From contig NC_056738.1 of assembly GCF_019279795.1 (NCBI RefSeq), positions 477,015,988-477,079,987 on the forward strand: DNA of 64,000 bases, in the 5' to 3' direction. Below are positions 1 through 10,394 of the stretch, piece after piece; position 1 is the first letter of the stretch, and each line of letters opens with the position of its first letter. This stretch comes from Protopterus annectens. Taxonomy: Eukaryota > Chordata > Ceratodontiformes > Protopteridae. Position numbers and translations under genes: made by a program. Under the pieces are notes generated by a model. The model did no database searches. It had not been told where the DNA came from and worked only from the letters and a program-made list of their open reading frames with translations.

Positions 1-2389
1 ATACTGTACCTAGCTGTACAGCAACTGTGCAGACTACCCATGTACTGACAGGGTTCCATCATGTGTTATGCAATGCACTGATACCACTAATCCTAACCAG
101 GTCGGCTGTACACATAACGGGGGCTCTGGGTGTTATACAGCTGTGACAGATAACTGTTGCTGTACACCAGGCAACACACCCATGTTTGGATGTGACATAC
201 ATGTAACCACCATGGATATGTACATGCCCCACACACAGCACATATGTACATAGCATAGTTAATGCTGTTCTTCATGCAGACACGTGGCTACAGTGATTAC
301 ACGCATGCACATGGAAGGTAGGTCCATGGCTGTTCAATGCTAACAGTACATAAGGTAGCAATGTTAACTGAGTTAACATTCCCACTGTACTGGTTACCCG
401 TGACAACTATCACAGCATACAACAGTCCATGTGTCATGTATGTCACATGCTCACCAATTGCAATGCATACAAACACGGCTACATGACAGGAATGTAGGAC
501 CTATACACATGTACATGTAGTGGTGTGCATTCATCTGCAATGTATGAGCAGTAGCTGATGTTTGCAGTTTATCTGTGTCTGACTACAACATGCAGTTGCA
601 ATGCAGTCCCATCATTGACACCTGTATATGGTTAAATACTGACATAACGGTAAGATGTACATCAGGTATGGATGGGTGTGTGTACATAAAGTGGTGGGCC
701 ACCTCTGCAGGTGGATGTTTGCTGGAGACAGCTCACAGGTGTGTCACACGCTGTGCTACCAAAACATGTGCAAACAGTAGGCTATGTTTCCGGTAATTGA
801 AGGTGTACATATACAACCTACAAAGTGGTCAGAGTGTCACTGACTATAAAGCAGTTGACACCTGTAATACGTAAGTCCTCCTGTGTTCATATAGCAGCAC
901 TCTTGCCAAAGGTAGCGTTGGTACACATTGTTATGCGGGCAATCCTGCTGCATGTCTGTCAGATGTATCAGAAGATAGCAGGTGTTTGTTTCACAGTACT
1001 GCCATGTGTGTTTGCCTGTGTGACCATATATGTCATGGATGTTGGGGAATACATCCAAATTGTTACCCACACCTGTACACTGTTGTAGAGATCTGTACAT
1101 ACTGCAGTGTAGATAGCAAGACATAGGCAGGGGTGGTGTGTGTATCACGCACGTCAGCTATCTGTATGTGCATGACATGTGGACTCCAGTGTGTGTATGT
1201 GTATGTATGTATGGCTGTCTGGTGCATGGAGTAGGGAGGTATGCTACCAATGCGAACTGATAGGGCCCCAACCCCTCAAGGTGATGCAACCTACTACCCT
1301 GTTTATGCTGTCAGTCTTATGCATTACTGAGTACCTGTACATGTCCATACTCTGTGTCGTGTCATGTGGGTGTACCGTACTGTAATGGTGATTAGCACAG
1401 AGGCAGGGCTCCTCACCTCAATGCTATCCAGTGTGTGTTATAGTGTCATTGACCCCATGAGTGTGGGCATGTTACTGTGTGTGTCTGTGTATGTGTGTGT
1501 TTACATACTGTGGTGTGACAGTGTTCTACTGCTACACAGTGAGTCCCCATGCTATCAACGGGCCCCCACCCTTGACATCAGCTAGACCACTGTGTAAAGC
1601 CCCCGCACCATGTAGCTGTACCTGTGAAGTCACCAGGTATGGATGTCCCATCTCTAGCCACCATAGCCTAGTACACAGCTCACATGCTCCTGGATCGTTA
1701 GGTGTGTAGAGATCTATGGAATGTCAGCCTTACTAACAGTGAGGTAGAGGCTATGTATAGCATGCTGGTATTGCCATCCATGCCTGTGAGTACTCCACAT
1801 GTACACATCTGTAACTGGACACACTGGTGGTTAATGGCACATGTATTTAGACCTTAAGGAGGGAAGCAGGGCATCCTTACCAACATGCTGTTACTGTTGT
1901 TACCAAGACACATACTGTGAACATAAAACAATGAATTCCAACCACAAACACTGTCACGCACTGGCACATGCAATGAGACCTTAAGGAGGGAAGCAAGGCA
2001 TCATTACCAACATGCTGCGACTGTTAGCAAGCCACATACTGTGAACATATAACTATAACAATGCAGTCCAATCCTGTACTACATGGTATGGCTGATGCAT
2101 GCCGACAGTACACAACAACCGTAATATACAACTATCTCACTAATCTGTTCACCCTGTGCATCAGACCATATGGGCATGTCCCTGCACTGATGGTGTGGAT
2201 GAAAGGGATGAAGCACAGGCATCAACATATGCACAGGGTGATAATGTTTGCCAGGGGCCTAGGCTGCACCTGTGGATGACATCATGTGTGTGGGTTAGGG
2301 CCTATGATCTACTTGGGCATGTGTGGTTATTATGCATGAGGGTCAGTGCCCTACAGATGTTTCTGGTGTGTGCGTGTATGTCTGCACAC
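1..2389. other. No gene recognised
   Basis: Part of the TG/CA-rich block. Short open frames here have no recognisable domain and are typical of chance frames in sequence poor in TAA. The only structure seen is a 127-bp tandem duplication at 1,836-2,075. Confidence 0.6.
1836..2075. repeat. Two-copy 127-bp tandem duplication
   Basis: The block beginning ggcacatg and containing gaccttaaggagggaagca recurs exactly 127 bp later (1,836 and 1,963). Both copies share taccaacatgctg and cacatactgtgaacata, with a few substitutions and short indels. Confidence 0.85.
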
Positions 2390-2402
2390 AATTCTGCCAT
2401 GT
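2390..2402 (+). repeat. PLE-A target-site duplication, left
   Basis: aattctgccatgt, identical to 8,036-8,048. It marks the left insertion edge of the composite PLE-A. Confidence 0.9.
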
Positions 2403-3480
2403 GGAAAAAAATGTCAAGTGCTGTGCTAAAGTCCACCAAAGCAGCAAAACAGATAATCCAAAGAATAAAACAAGGTGGAACACTGCTATGTTAAAAATAT
2501 TTAATATCCAGATATAAAAAGTTAGAACAGGATGAGCGCTTTCGGGATAAACCCTTCATCAGATGTAATACAAACATTAAGCAAACATTTTAAATATTAT
2601 TACAGCCAATCAAAATCAGTAGAAAGCCCGCCTATTTTGTAGGACAGGTTTAATAGGTATAACCTCATTAAGACCTGGTTTCCTGTTTGCCATTAGGTCA
2701 ACAATCCATCTAGTTTCTACTAATTCTGTTCTTAACTTAATATCGCCCCCTCTGCTGTTCAATCTAACATTCACTATAGCCCGAAATTTAAAAGTGTGTG
2801 TTGGAAATTCTTTTACATGCCTACACAATGCATTTCTATCATCACCATTCCTAATACTGGAAAGATGTTGCAAGATTCTCACTTTTAACATATTGTTAGT
2901 CTTCCCAACATAGAAACAAGGGCAATGACAGCATTCGGCTAAGTATACTATATCAGTAGTACGACAGGTGGCCTTACCCTTAAAAGAAAAAGTTTTATTC
3001 GTGACAGGATGTTTAAACTGTGTGTCCTTATTAATATTAGGGCATGCTTTGCATAGTCCACAAGGTCTTGTTCCTGTGCTGTGTAAAGCCTGAGGCTTAT
3101 AAGTACTATCAGATTTTTCCATACACAGTAGATCTTTTAAATTTTTATTCCTCCTATATTTAAAAATAGGGTGGGGGCCCACAATCTCTTTTAAACTACA
3201 GTCACTAGTAAGAATGTTCCAATTATTGCGCACTATATCACAGGCATCTCTTATATTACTACAATAAGTGAACATCACTTGTGGTCCCATATGTCGATTG
3301 TCCTTGGTTAAGTGACCTTCTGCATTCTTAGCACGCTTTATCCATGGTTTATGAGTATTATGTCTTAAATTTTTATTCTTATCTATAACTTTATCCACCA
3401 TTTCAGACTTATAGCCCCTGTCTTTTAGACAGCTTTTAAGGTTATTTATTTCTTCTGCAAAAGATGAATCTTCCATGCAA
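2403..3480 (-). mobile_element. PLE-A inverted partial copy (RT C-terminus plus GIY-YIG and 3' pseudo-LTR)
   Basis: The minus strand has an open frame (3,476-2,616, 286 aa) covering the region after the RT core. It includes the Cys-rich linker CGLCKAC and the GIY-YIG endonuclease (DIVYLAECCHCPCFYVGKT), then the AT-rich 3' end with a hammerhead ribozyme at 2,566-2,529. Its left edge runs about 60 bp past the 3' end of the unit into sequence equal to the start of the next unit (compare 4,313-4,368), as expected for a pseudo-LTR. Confidence 0.88.
2529..2566 (-). ncRNA. Hammerhead ribozyme motif (PLE-A inverted copy)
   Basis: On the minus strand: CTGATGA, a short stem-loop GGG-TTTAT-CCC, GAAA, then the self-complementary AGCGCT followed by C. 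This is the conserved hammerhead core with a minimal stem III that could form by dimerisation. Hammerheads in Penelope-like pseudo-LTRs are established. Stem I pairing is short here, so activity is uncertain. Confidence 0.75.
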
Positions 3481-4312
3481 GTCAGCAGGGCTTCTAGGAT
3501 TTGCAGATAAGAGATGCCTGTGATATAGTGCGCAATAATTGGAACATTCTTACTAGTGACTGTAGTTTAAAAGAGATTGTGGGCCCCCACCCTATTTTTA
3601 AATATAGGAGGAATAAAAATTTAAAAGATCTACTGTGTATGGAAAAATCTGATAGTACTTATAAGCCTCAGCCTTTACACAGCACAGGAACAAGACCTTG
3701 TGGACTATGCAAAGCATGCCCTAATATTAATAAGGACACACAGTTTAAACATCCTGTCACGAATAAAACTTTTTCTTTTAAGGGTAAGGCCACCTGTCGT
3801 ACTACTGATATAGTATACTTAGCTGAATGCTGTCATTGCCCTTGTTTCTATGTTGGGAAGACTAACAATATGTTAAAAGTGAGAATCTTGCAACATCTTT
3901 CCAGTATTAGGAATGGTGATGATAGAAATGCATTGTGTAGGCATGTAAAAGAATTTCCAACACACACTTTTAAATTTCGGGCTATAGTGAATGTTAGATT
4001 GAACAGCAGAGGGGGCGATATTAAGTTAAGAACAGAATTAGTAGAAACTAGATGGATTGTTGACCTAATGGCAAACAGGAAACCAGGTCTTAATGAGGTT
4101 ATACCTATTAAACCTGTCCTACAAAATAGGCGGGCTTTCTACTGATTTTGATTGGCTGTAATAATATTTAAAATGTTTGCTTAATGTTTGTATTACATCT
4201 GATGAAGGGTTTATCCCGAAAGCGCTCATCCTGTTCTAACTTTTTATATCTGGATATTAAATATTTTTAACATAGCAGTGTTCCACCTTGTTTTATTCTT
4301 TGGATTATCTGT
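3481..4312 (+). mobile_element. PLE-A forward partial copy (GIY-YIG half and 3' pseudo-LTR)
   Basis: Begins with gtcagcagggcttctaggat, the sequence that precedes the inverted copy's start in the complete unit. It then lacks about 220 bp present at 7,018-7,241 and resumes at gagatgcctgtgatatagtg. The frame 3,501-4,145 ends with the intact GIY-YIG endonuclease region. The 3' pseudo-LTR with hammerhead ribozyme (4,195-4,232) abuts the complete copy at about 4,312. Confidence 0.88.
4195..4232 (+). ncRNA. Hammerhead ribozyme motif (junction of forward partial and full copy)
   Basis: CTGATGA at 4,199-4,205, stem II GGG/CCC, GAAA at 4,218-4,221 and GCGCTC at 4,222-4,227. It sits about 85 bp before the full copy begins, the upstream pseudo-LTR position where it could trim the transcript's 5' end. 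Confidence 0.78.
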
Positions 4313-4396
4313 TTTGCTGCTTTGGTGGACTTTAGCACAGCACTTGACATTTTTTTCCACAGTTTGTTTCTTCTTGTACACAGTGCTGTGCATGCT

Positions 4397-5425
4397 ATGG
4401 ATTCGAATTTGAATAGAGAAAACACTCCCCTCACTGATGGGAGAGAGGGTATTTTTGCTAAAAATGCATGGAGCTCAAGAAGTTTTCTGAACAAGGAAAA
4501 TCCTCTTTTAAACTTGGGCTTTACAACGCAAAGCTTGGGCTCTAGGGACTGTCTAAAACCTGTAGCTATGGATAAAAGCTTTGAGGACATGACACGAGAC
4601 CTGAGTTTTAAAGTAAGTAAATTACAGCGGTTACAATGGCAATTTTATCATTTGGAAGCATGTATTGACTATGAGATTGTTCCGAGAGGCATGAGGACCC
4701 TGTGCATGCCTGCACAAGGAGACCGCCACCCGGAACTCTTGGCAAAATGGCAATCTATAAACATTAACACGAGCTTTAAATATATGGAGCTCATTAATGA
4801 GTTCTTTACTCCTGAACTTGAAACTCTGAAAAAAGATGTGTCAGTGCTGCAAAACAAACTAGAATCAGAGTTTTCTGATGCACGGAGCATCGAACGGTTA
4901 GATGCACTGTATTTGACAATGGCTGAAAATGATGAGAAAATAAAAAAACAGAAACTGAATAAGTTATATAGAGATTTTGAAGACTTTTCCAACGGAAACA
5001 TCTTCGTTTGGCCGAGGACTAATGTGTCTAGGTCTTCAGATGCCACTGTTAAGAAATGGGCCGGTTCCTCTTTGGAAGGGAAGAACCAGAGGGGTAGCAC
5101 CAATGCCGAGTTGACAAACTGGTCACTAGGAGGAGGAAACAGGAAGGGGAACGTAAATGCAGGAACATCTGATTCGTTTCACACGCCCGAATGAGAGCAA
5201 GTGATTCCGCTCGTCGAGGAGAGTGTATTGGGAACGAATACGACCGGCAACATAGCCACTTGTCCTGAGAACACAGAAGTGGGTTCTAACAACGCCAGCC
5301 TTGGTGATGGCAAAATAGCGGTGAATGACAGCAATACCGTTTCTTCGGTTCCTTTCTCTAATGTTAATAACATTGGAGTACCTGACTCCTTACAAGTGAA
5401 TGGTGTTTCTACAGGTGATACATGA
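4397..5425 (+). pseudogene. PLE-A ORF1 protein
   Basis: Unnamed upstream ORF of the Penelope-like unit. An open frame from the ATG at 4,397 (MDSNLNREN) runs to about 5,194; the same frame resumes and ends at 5,425, so it is broken once. The central part, about residues 60-190, is helical and probably coiled-coil (LQNKLESEF, KIKKQKLNKLY). It carries motifs shared with PLE-B ORF1: RLQW, PRGMR, MPxxGD, KWQSIN, YMEL, and a VWPR box near the end. The C-terminal third is Ser/Gly/Asn-rich and low complexity. No known enzyme motif is seen. Its end overlaps the ORF2 start as ATGA at 5,422-5,425, a layout compatible with coupled translation. I do not know a named function; nucleic-acid binding or multimerisation, as for LINE ORF1, is only a guess. 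Confidence 0.7.
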
Positions 5426-7608
5426 GGTCAACAAGACCACAGTGTGAGGGGTCCAGGAGCCTGACCAAAAAACCGCATCGAAAGACAGAATTTTCTGGAC
5501 TTCCTACCAGCTCCTGTGAAAAAGAAAGGCTCGTGGAAAAGGTCCCTGAGCGAGGACAGAGGGGCGGACAAAAGGAGGAGGACATTACACTGACTATTGG
5601 TAATTTTGACAGTATTGTTTTTAACTTATCTTCTCATGCTTTGAATGAAGATGAGCTTGCCGTCCTCAACAAGGGGCTAACCTTTGTTCCAGATAAATGT
5701 GGTAACTATAATGATATGTTAATGGATGTCATGCTTTTCTGTAGAAATGTTGCCTTGAAACTATTGTTTGGTAAAAATGATATGGGTGTCCATAGTTTGA
5801 AAAAACCCAGTGGATTTGTTCCCCCTCTGACACCTGCCTTGCATTTATTTTTAAATGCTTGTGAGCAAGATCTTATTCATTATTTTGAAATGGGTGAATT
5901 TAGTAAGTTTTATAATTTAACTTCTAAGCAGAGGGCAGCCCTAAAAGGTCTCAGTGAAAATAAGAATATTATTATAAAAAAAGCTGACAAAGGAGGAGCT
6001 GTTGTTTTACTTGACACCAATAGGTATAATGAAAAGTTAACTGACTTGTTACAAGATAGTAATACTTATGTTCAGATTAATCCTTTAGGGGTAAAACAGG
6101 TCACAGAAAGGGTACACTGGTGTCTACAAAAACTGTTGAATGATATGCTCATATCTGAAGAGACATATAGTTTTCTCTACATTGAAAAGCCTACCATCCC
6201 TGTTTTTAAAGCACTTCCTAAAATTCACAAGTCTCTCTTTGACCCCCCCTTGCATTCCATTGTTTCTGGGAGGGGTTGGGTCACTGAGAACATTTCCATC
6301 TGGGTTGACTTTACACTTAAACCTTATCTGAGCTTAATGGATAATATATTAAAGGATACAGGACATTTTCTTATGTCCTTGGGAGAAATGAATGATAAAG
6401 TGGACTCTGCAAGACTTTTAATGGTCACAATGGATGTACAAAATTTATTTACCGTGATCAATAATGACTATGGTGTATACACCATTGGGGAACTTTTGGA
6501 ACAACTAGGAGCTCAAAAAGAGAAAATTACTTTGGTTAAAACTTTGTTAACCTTGGTTTTAGAGAACAATGTCTTTATGGGAGCCAATTCACTTTATAGA
6601 CAAGCGCAGGGGGTGGCCATGGGCACCCCCTGCGCTAACACCTACGCTAATTTGGTACTCTCATATTGGGAGAATACATATGTTCTGAACCATGATGTCT
6701 GGAAGAACTACATAAAACTTTATCTACGTTTTGTAGATGACGTTTTTCTTTTATGGGGTGGTCCAGAATCTAAATTATGTGAATTTGTGGATTTCTTACA
6801 TTCCACTACTTCGTTTTTTAGATTCACGATTAAACATTCATATGACTCCATTGACTTTTTAGATGTTAGGGTAGGACAAGATGAGTCAGGTTTTAACTCT
6901 AAGCTTTACAAAAAGGAGTGCTGGAAAAACACACTTTTATCATTTGACAGTATGCACCTGAGGTTTACACATCCCAACATAGTGCAAGGGCAAGTCAGCA
7001 GGGCTTCTAGGATTTGCATGGAAGATTCATCTTTTGCAGAAGAAATAAATAACCTTAAAAGCTGTCTAAAAGACAGGGGCTATAAGTCTGAAATGGTGGA
7101 TAAAGTTATAGATAAGAATAAAAATTTAAGACATAATACTCATAAACCATGGATAAAGCGTGCTAAGAATGCAGAAGGTCACTTAACCAAGGACAATCGA
7201 CATATGGGACCACAAGTGATGTTCACTTATTGTAGTAATATAAGAGATGCCTGTGATATAGTGCGCAATAATTGGAACATTCTTACTAGTGACTGTAGTT
7301 TAAAAGAGATTGTGGGCCCCCACCCTATTTTTAAATATAGGAGGAATAAAAATTTAAAAGATCTACTGTGTATGGAAAAATCTGATAGTACTTATAAGCC
7401 TCAGGCTTTACACAGCACAGGAACAAGACCTTGTGGACTATGCAAAGCATGCCCTAATATTAATAAGGACACACAGTTTAAACATCCTGTCACGAATAAA
7501 ACTTTTTCTTTTAAGGGTAAGGCCACCTGTCGTACTACTGATATAGTATACTTAGCGAATGCTGTCATTGCCCTTGTTTCTATGTTGGGAAGACTAACAA
7601 TATGTTAA
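5422..7608 (+). CDS. PLE-A reverse transcriptase ORF2 (728 aa, GIY-YIG part truncated)
   Basis: Penelope-like RT. In order: ADKGGAVVLL (about residue 191), LPKIHK with PPxHSIVSG (262-280), motif A with catalytic Asp in VTMDVQNLFT (about 334), motif B QGVAMGTPCANTYAN (about 394), motif C FVDDVFLLW (about 436; both catalytic Asp present), and motif D region SIDFLDVRVG. After the thumb comes the CGLCKAC Cys-rich linker (about 669) and the first strand of the GIY-YIG domain, after which this copy is interrupted; the endonuclease continues in a different frame (7,602-7,877). The start ATG overlaps the ORF1 stop (ATGA). Family knowledge: the RT is telomerase-related and copies element RNA at a nicked chromosomal site. 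Conserved residues are intact, so the copy decayed only slightly. Confidence 0.9.
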   Translation: MRSTRPQCEGSRSLTKKPHRKTEFSGLPTSSCEKERLVEKVPERGQRGGQKEEDITLTIGNFDSIVFNLSSHALNEDELAVLNKGLTFVPDKCGNYNDMLMDVMLFCRNVALKLLFGKNDMGVHSLKKPSGFVPPLTPALHLFLNACEQDLIHYFEMGEFSKFYNLTSKQRAALKGLSENKNIIIKKADKGGAVVLLDTNRYNEKLTDLLQDSNTYVQINPLGVKQVTERVHWCLQKLLNDMLISEETYSFLYIEKPTIPVFKALPKIHKSLFDPPLHSIVSGRGWVTENISIWVDFTLKPYLSLMDNILKDTGHFLMSLGEMNDKVDSARLLMVTMDVQNLFTVINNDYGVYTIGELLEQLGAQKEKITLVKTLLTLVLENNVFMGANSLYRQAQGVAMGTPCANTYANLVLSYWENTYVLNHDVWKNYIKLYLRFVDDVFLLWGGPESKLCEFVDFLHSTTSFFRFTIKHSYDSIDFLDVRVGQDESGFNSKLYKKECWKNTLLSFDSMHLRFTHPNIVQGQVSRASRICMEDSSFAEEINNLKSCLKDRGYKSEMVDKVIDKNKNLRHNTHKPWIKRAKNAEGHLTKDNRHMGPQVMFTYCSNIRDACDIVRNNWNILTSDCSLKEIVGPHPIFKYRRNKNLKDLLCMEKSDSTYKPQALHSTGTRPCGLCKACPNINKDTQFKHPVTNKTFSFKGKATCRTTDIVYLANAVIALVSMLGRLTIC

Positions 7609-7877
7609 AAGTGAGAATCTTGCAACATCTTTCCAGTATTAGGAATGGTGATGATAGAAATGCATTGTGTAGGCATGTAAAAGAATTTCCAACACACACT
7701 TTTAAATTTCGGGCTATAGTGAATGTTAGATTGAACAGCAGAGGGGGCGATATTAAGTTAAGAACAGAATTAGTAGAAACTAGATGGATTGTTGACCTAA
7801 TGGCAAACAGGAAACCAGGTCTTAATGAGGTTATACCTATTAAACCTGTCCTACAAAATAGGCGGGCTTTCTACTGA
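7602..7877 (+). pseudogene. PLE-A GIY-YIG endonuclease tail
   Basis: Separate frame holding the second half of the GIY-YIG-type endonuclease: LKVRILQHLSSIRN with the conserved Arg and His, LCRHVKEFP, then ETRWIVDLMANRKPGLN containing the acidic residue expected of the active site. The same segment is continuous with the GIY-YIG start in the partial copies at 2,616-3,476 and 3,501-4,145. It would nick the target DNA for priming. Confidence 0.8.
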
Positions 7878-7926
7878 TTTTGATTGGCTGTAATAATATT
7901 TAAAATGTTTGCTTAATGTTTGTATT

Positions 7927-7964
7927 ACATCTGATGAAGGGTTTATCCCGAAAGCGCTCATCCT
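7927..7964 (+). ncRNA. Hammerhead ribozyme motif (PLE-A 3' end)
   Basis: CTGATGA at 7,931-7,937, GAAA at 7,950-7,953, GCGCTC at 7,954-7,959; identical to the motif at 4,199. Confidence 0.78.
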
Positions 7965-8035
7965 GTTCTAACTTTTTATATCTGGATATTAAATATTTTT
8001 AACATAGCAGTGTTCCACCTTGTTTTATTCTTTGG

Positions 8036-8048
8036 AATTCTGCCATGT
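8036..8048 (+). repeat. PLE-A target-site duplication, right
   Basis: aattctgccatgt, identical to 2,390-2,402. The Harbinger-block sequence resumes directly after it. Confidence 0.9.
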
Positions 8049-8108
8049 ATTGGGCCTACACAGGGGTATTGTTGACAGCTCCAGATTGTACAGAACAGGT
8101 TGTACAGC

Positions 8109-9034
8109 TCACTGTGTCCATCCACGGCCACGGGACCTGTGCCTGCCAGGGGTTGCACTGTAACTACCAGACAGAGGTACAGAATGGGTACTGTCTGATG
8201 ACACATGTCCACTGGAACCATGTCCCCACTGGGACCGTCCAGGGCCATGTCCACATGACCTGCTGTGGCCTGGTGTGGACAGCGCAGCACCAGCTGCACT
8301 GCTGCTGCTACCGGCACTATGGGAGCGAGCATGAGAGGTGGCTCGTTCGTGTAGACCTTCAACAGGTGGTGTAGCTGGCCTACGTCCACGTGGCCTATGC
8401 CTCACTCCTACCAGATGTTCCAGCACAGACAGCTCACATTCATGGATTGCCATGCCATGGTCAAGGATTCCAACCATGTCACCCAATCGCCTGTCCAAAA
8501 TGTAGACAATCTGCTGTTGAGCATTTGCCAATGCCTGGATGTTTTCATTCAGAGAATGGATAGCAGCCCTCTGAAGCCTCTGCCCTTCTCTGTTCAGTTG
8601 TTCAGCACATGCCTGTGCTGCCATTACAGTCTGAAACATGTGTCTGGTGACACCAGATGCTGAGTTCTGTCGTGCAGGAGCATATCGGCCAGGGGTCCTC
8701 CTATGAGCAGCACTGGACATATGCCTGTGTGGCGCATCTGCAGTCAGTTCACTGACACCATGGTGTGACAACACACCTTCCGTGGCCACCACACGTTTCT
8801 CTTCCAAGCTGACACATGGTAACTATCCTTCCTCTCTGGCCACTGGTGATGGGGTATGCATTGGCATGAGAACTGTGTGCGGGGAAGAGGGGGATATAGG
8901 TGGGATGGCAACCAAAGGCACAGATTCAGCCCCTGACAACCCTGCCTGTACCTCAAGCATACGTTCATCACTGCTAGAGTCTGTGGGGACACTAACATCA
9001 TATGGACCGCAGGAGGGCAGCACACCTACATTAC
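8109..9034 (-). pseudogene. Harbinger Myb/SANT-like protein, exon 2 (broken)
   Basis: Minus-strand exon preceded by an acceptor ttcacag|G at 9,035/9,034. It opens with GVLPSCGPYDVSVPTDSSSD and a Pro/Ser-rich linker (to about 8,823), then after one in-frame stop continues for 232 codons. It contains a helical stretch (AACAEQLNREGQRLQRAAIHS-like, about 8,500-8,640) and VYILDRRLGDMVGILDHGM, and ends in an Arg/Ser/Gly-rich tail. The helical part is typical of the C-terminal half of Harbinger Myb-like proteins, thought to mediate partner binding. Together with exon 1 at 12,109-11,726 it leaves an intron of about 2.7 kb that hosts a CA microsatellite and the 491-bp Penelope-derived element. PLE-A inserted only about 60 bp beyond the stop codon. 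Confidence 0.65.
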
Positions 9035-9074
9035 CTGTGAAGACAGAGACTCTACATTACAATGGATACGCACA

Positions 9075-9137
<63 letters not shown>

Positions 9138-9232
9138 ACAGACACACACACATGCACAGAGACACACGCACAGACACACACACACACAGACACACACACG
9201 CACAGACACACACATGCACAGACACACATGCA
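9075..9232. repeat. (CA)n microsatellite with imperfect extension
   Basis: Pure CA to about 9,132, then CA interrupted by gaca, catgca and cgca steps. Long His/Thr or Val/Cys frames across it are artefacts of the repeat. Confidence 0.97.
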
Positions 9233-10394
9233 CATGATATGACAGAAGGCTTGCAGCATGCATGTGATACAGCAGACGGCATGCGTCTCAGACATTAATA
9301 GTGTTAGTTGGATTACATTCCTGGGTTGCACACAACAGCAAGCATGTGTTATAGCAGCAGCCATGCATTTCACACAATCATGGTAGTAAGCATGCATCCC
9401 TGTGATACACCATGTGGACCAGCACAGGTTAACAGTACACATGGCTGATGTGAGGCATATGTCCTTGACATTAACATGTAGTATGACATGTAATCTGCTG
9501 CTGTGTGCAGTGACATGCATACATGTTTGACACAATGGTGTACTGACACATGTACAGCGGTGTAATGGTGTCACATTGCAGTGTTGACTGTATGCCCTAA
9601 AGATCTAATGCACTTTTAGCAGATGTGTATGACCATTGAGGGTAGTATGTGGCATCTATATTGCTATACAGTGTGAATTGCAGACACTGTGCCATTTCAT
9701 GGAATCCTGAGGCGTCTCCATTGATATATAGTGTGGAATATACATATAGTACATAGCCATGACTGTGCGCATACACATTACATACATACTGTAGATTATG
9801 ACCCACATCGCTGAGGTGTATACACACTAAACTGTGCTGTGTCATGTGTGACAGGTCACTGGACAACATACCAATGACAGCCCTGTACAACTGCTAACAT
9901 GTCTTAGCTGCCTGTCAACCGTGTCCACACATGGCAGACTGCTCAATACACCATGTTCCACATGACATGTCTGTACCACACACACAAGGTGCACGGTTGA
10001 CAGTGATGTCCAACAGCAGCAAGGGAACTGTACGGCATCCCTGGCCTGATGTGGTGTCTGTGTATGTGTGTGTAAGCTATACAGGTGACAACCTTCATGC
10101 TGTGACACAGCCATGATATGCAACACATGGTATGTGGTCAGATTAAGTGACACCTCCATAAGCTGTGCACAGGCTATTGGGATGTCCAGTGTTCCACATC
10201 TACTAAATCACCATTCAACAAAGGCTATAGATGGACCGTGTGTACACAATGTGCAACAAGGTGTACACACATACACATCACATCTACTGTGTGTTACTAC
10301 ATGTCTCTGGCCATCCTCCATGGCCATGTGTGAACATGTGCTGGCCAGAGGTCTGTGATGGCTGTCTATGTCACCTGTCTGTTGTCCCTTATGA

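Larger units (their letters stand above)
2403..8035. mobile_element. PLE-A: complex Neptune-type Penelope-like insertion
   Basis: One Penelope-like retroelement insertion made of three joined parts: an inverted 5'-truncated copy (2,403-3,480), a forward 5'-truncated copy (3,481-4,312) and a near-complete forward copy (4,313-8,035). The whole is bounded by a perfect 13-bp direct repeat, aattctgccatgt, at 2,390-2,402 and 8,036-8,048, so all three parts arrived at one target site. The parts are nearly identical (about two differences over some 800 bp), so the insertion is young relative to the Harbinger block around it. Penelope-like elements encode a telomerase-related RT with a C-terminal GIY-YIG endonuclease and are known for tandem or inverted partial copies acting as pseudo-LTRs. 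The near-complete copy looks broken in about two places. Confidence 0.92.

Noticed and set aside
2061-2494. Overlapping plus-strand frames before and across the PLE-A left edge
   Set aside because: They cross the insertion boundary and have no recognisable domain.
4322-4396. Upstream extension of PLE-A ORF1 starting MVDFSTALDIFF
   Set aside because: It runs through the pseudo-LTR sequence, so the ATG at 4,397 is the better start.
9026-9574. Long open frames of repeated Cys/Val or His/Thr across the CA tract, and similar frames at 20,075-20,305, 20,413-20,748, 33,604-34,031 and 36,602-36,814
   Set aside because: They arise because dinucleotide repeats contain no stop codons; no domain is present outside the repeat.
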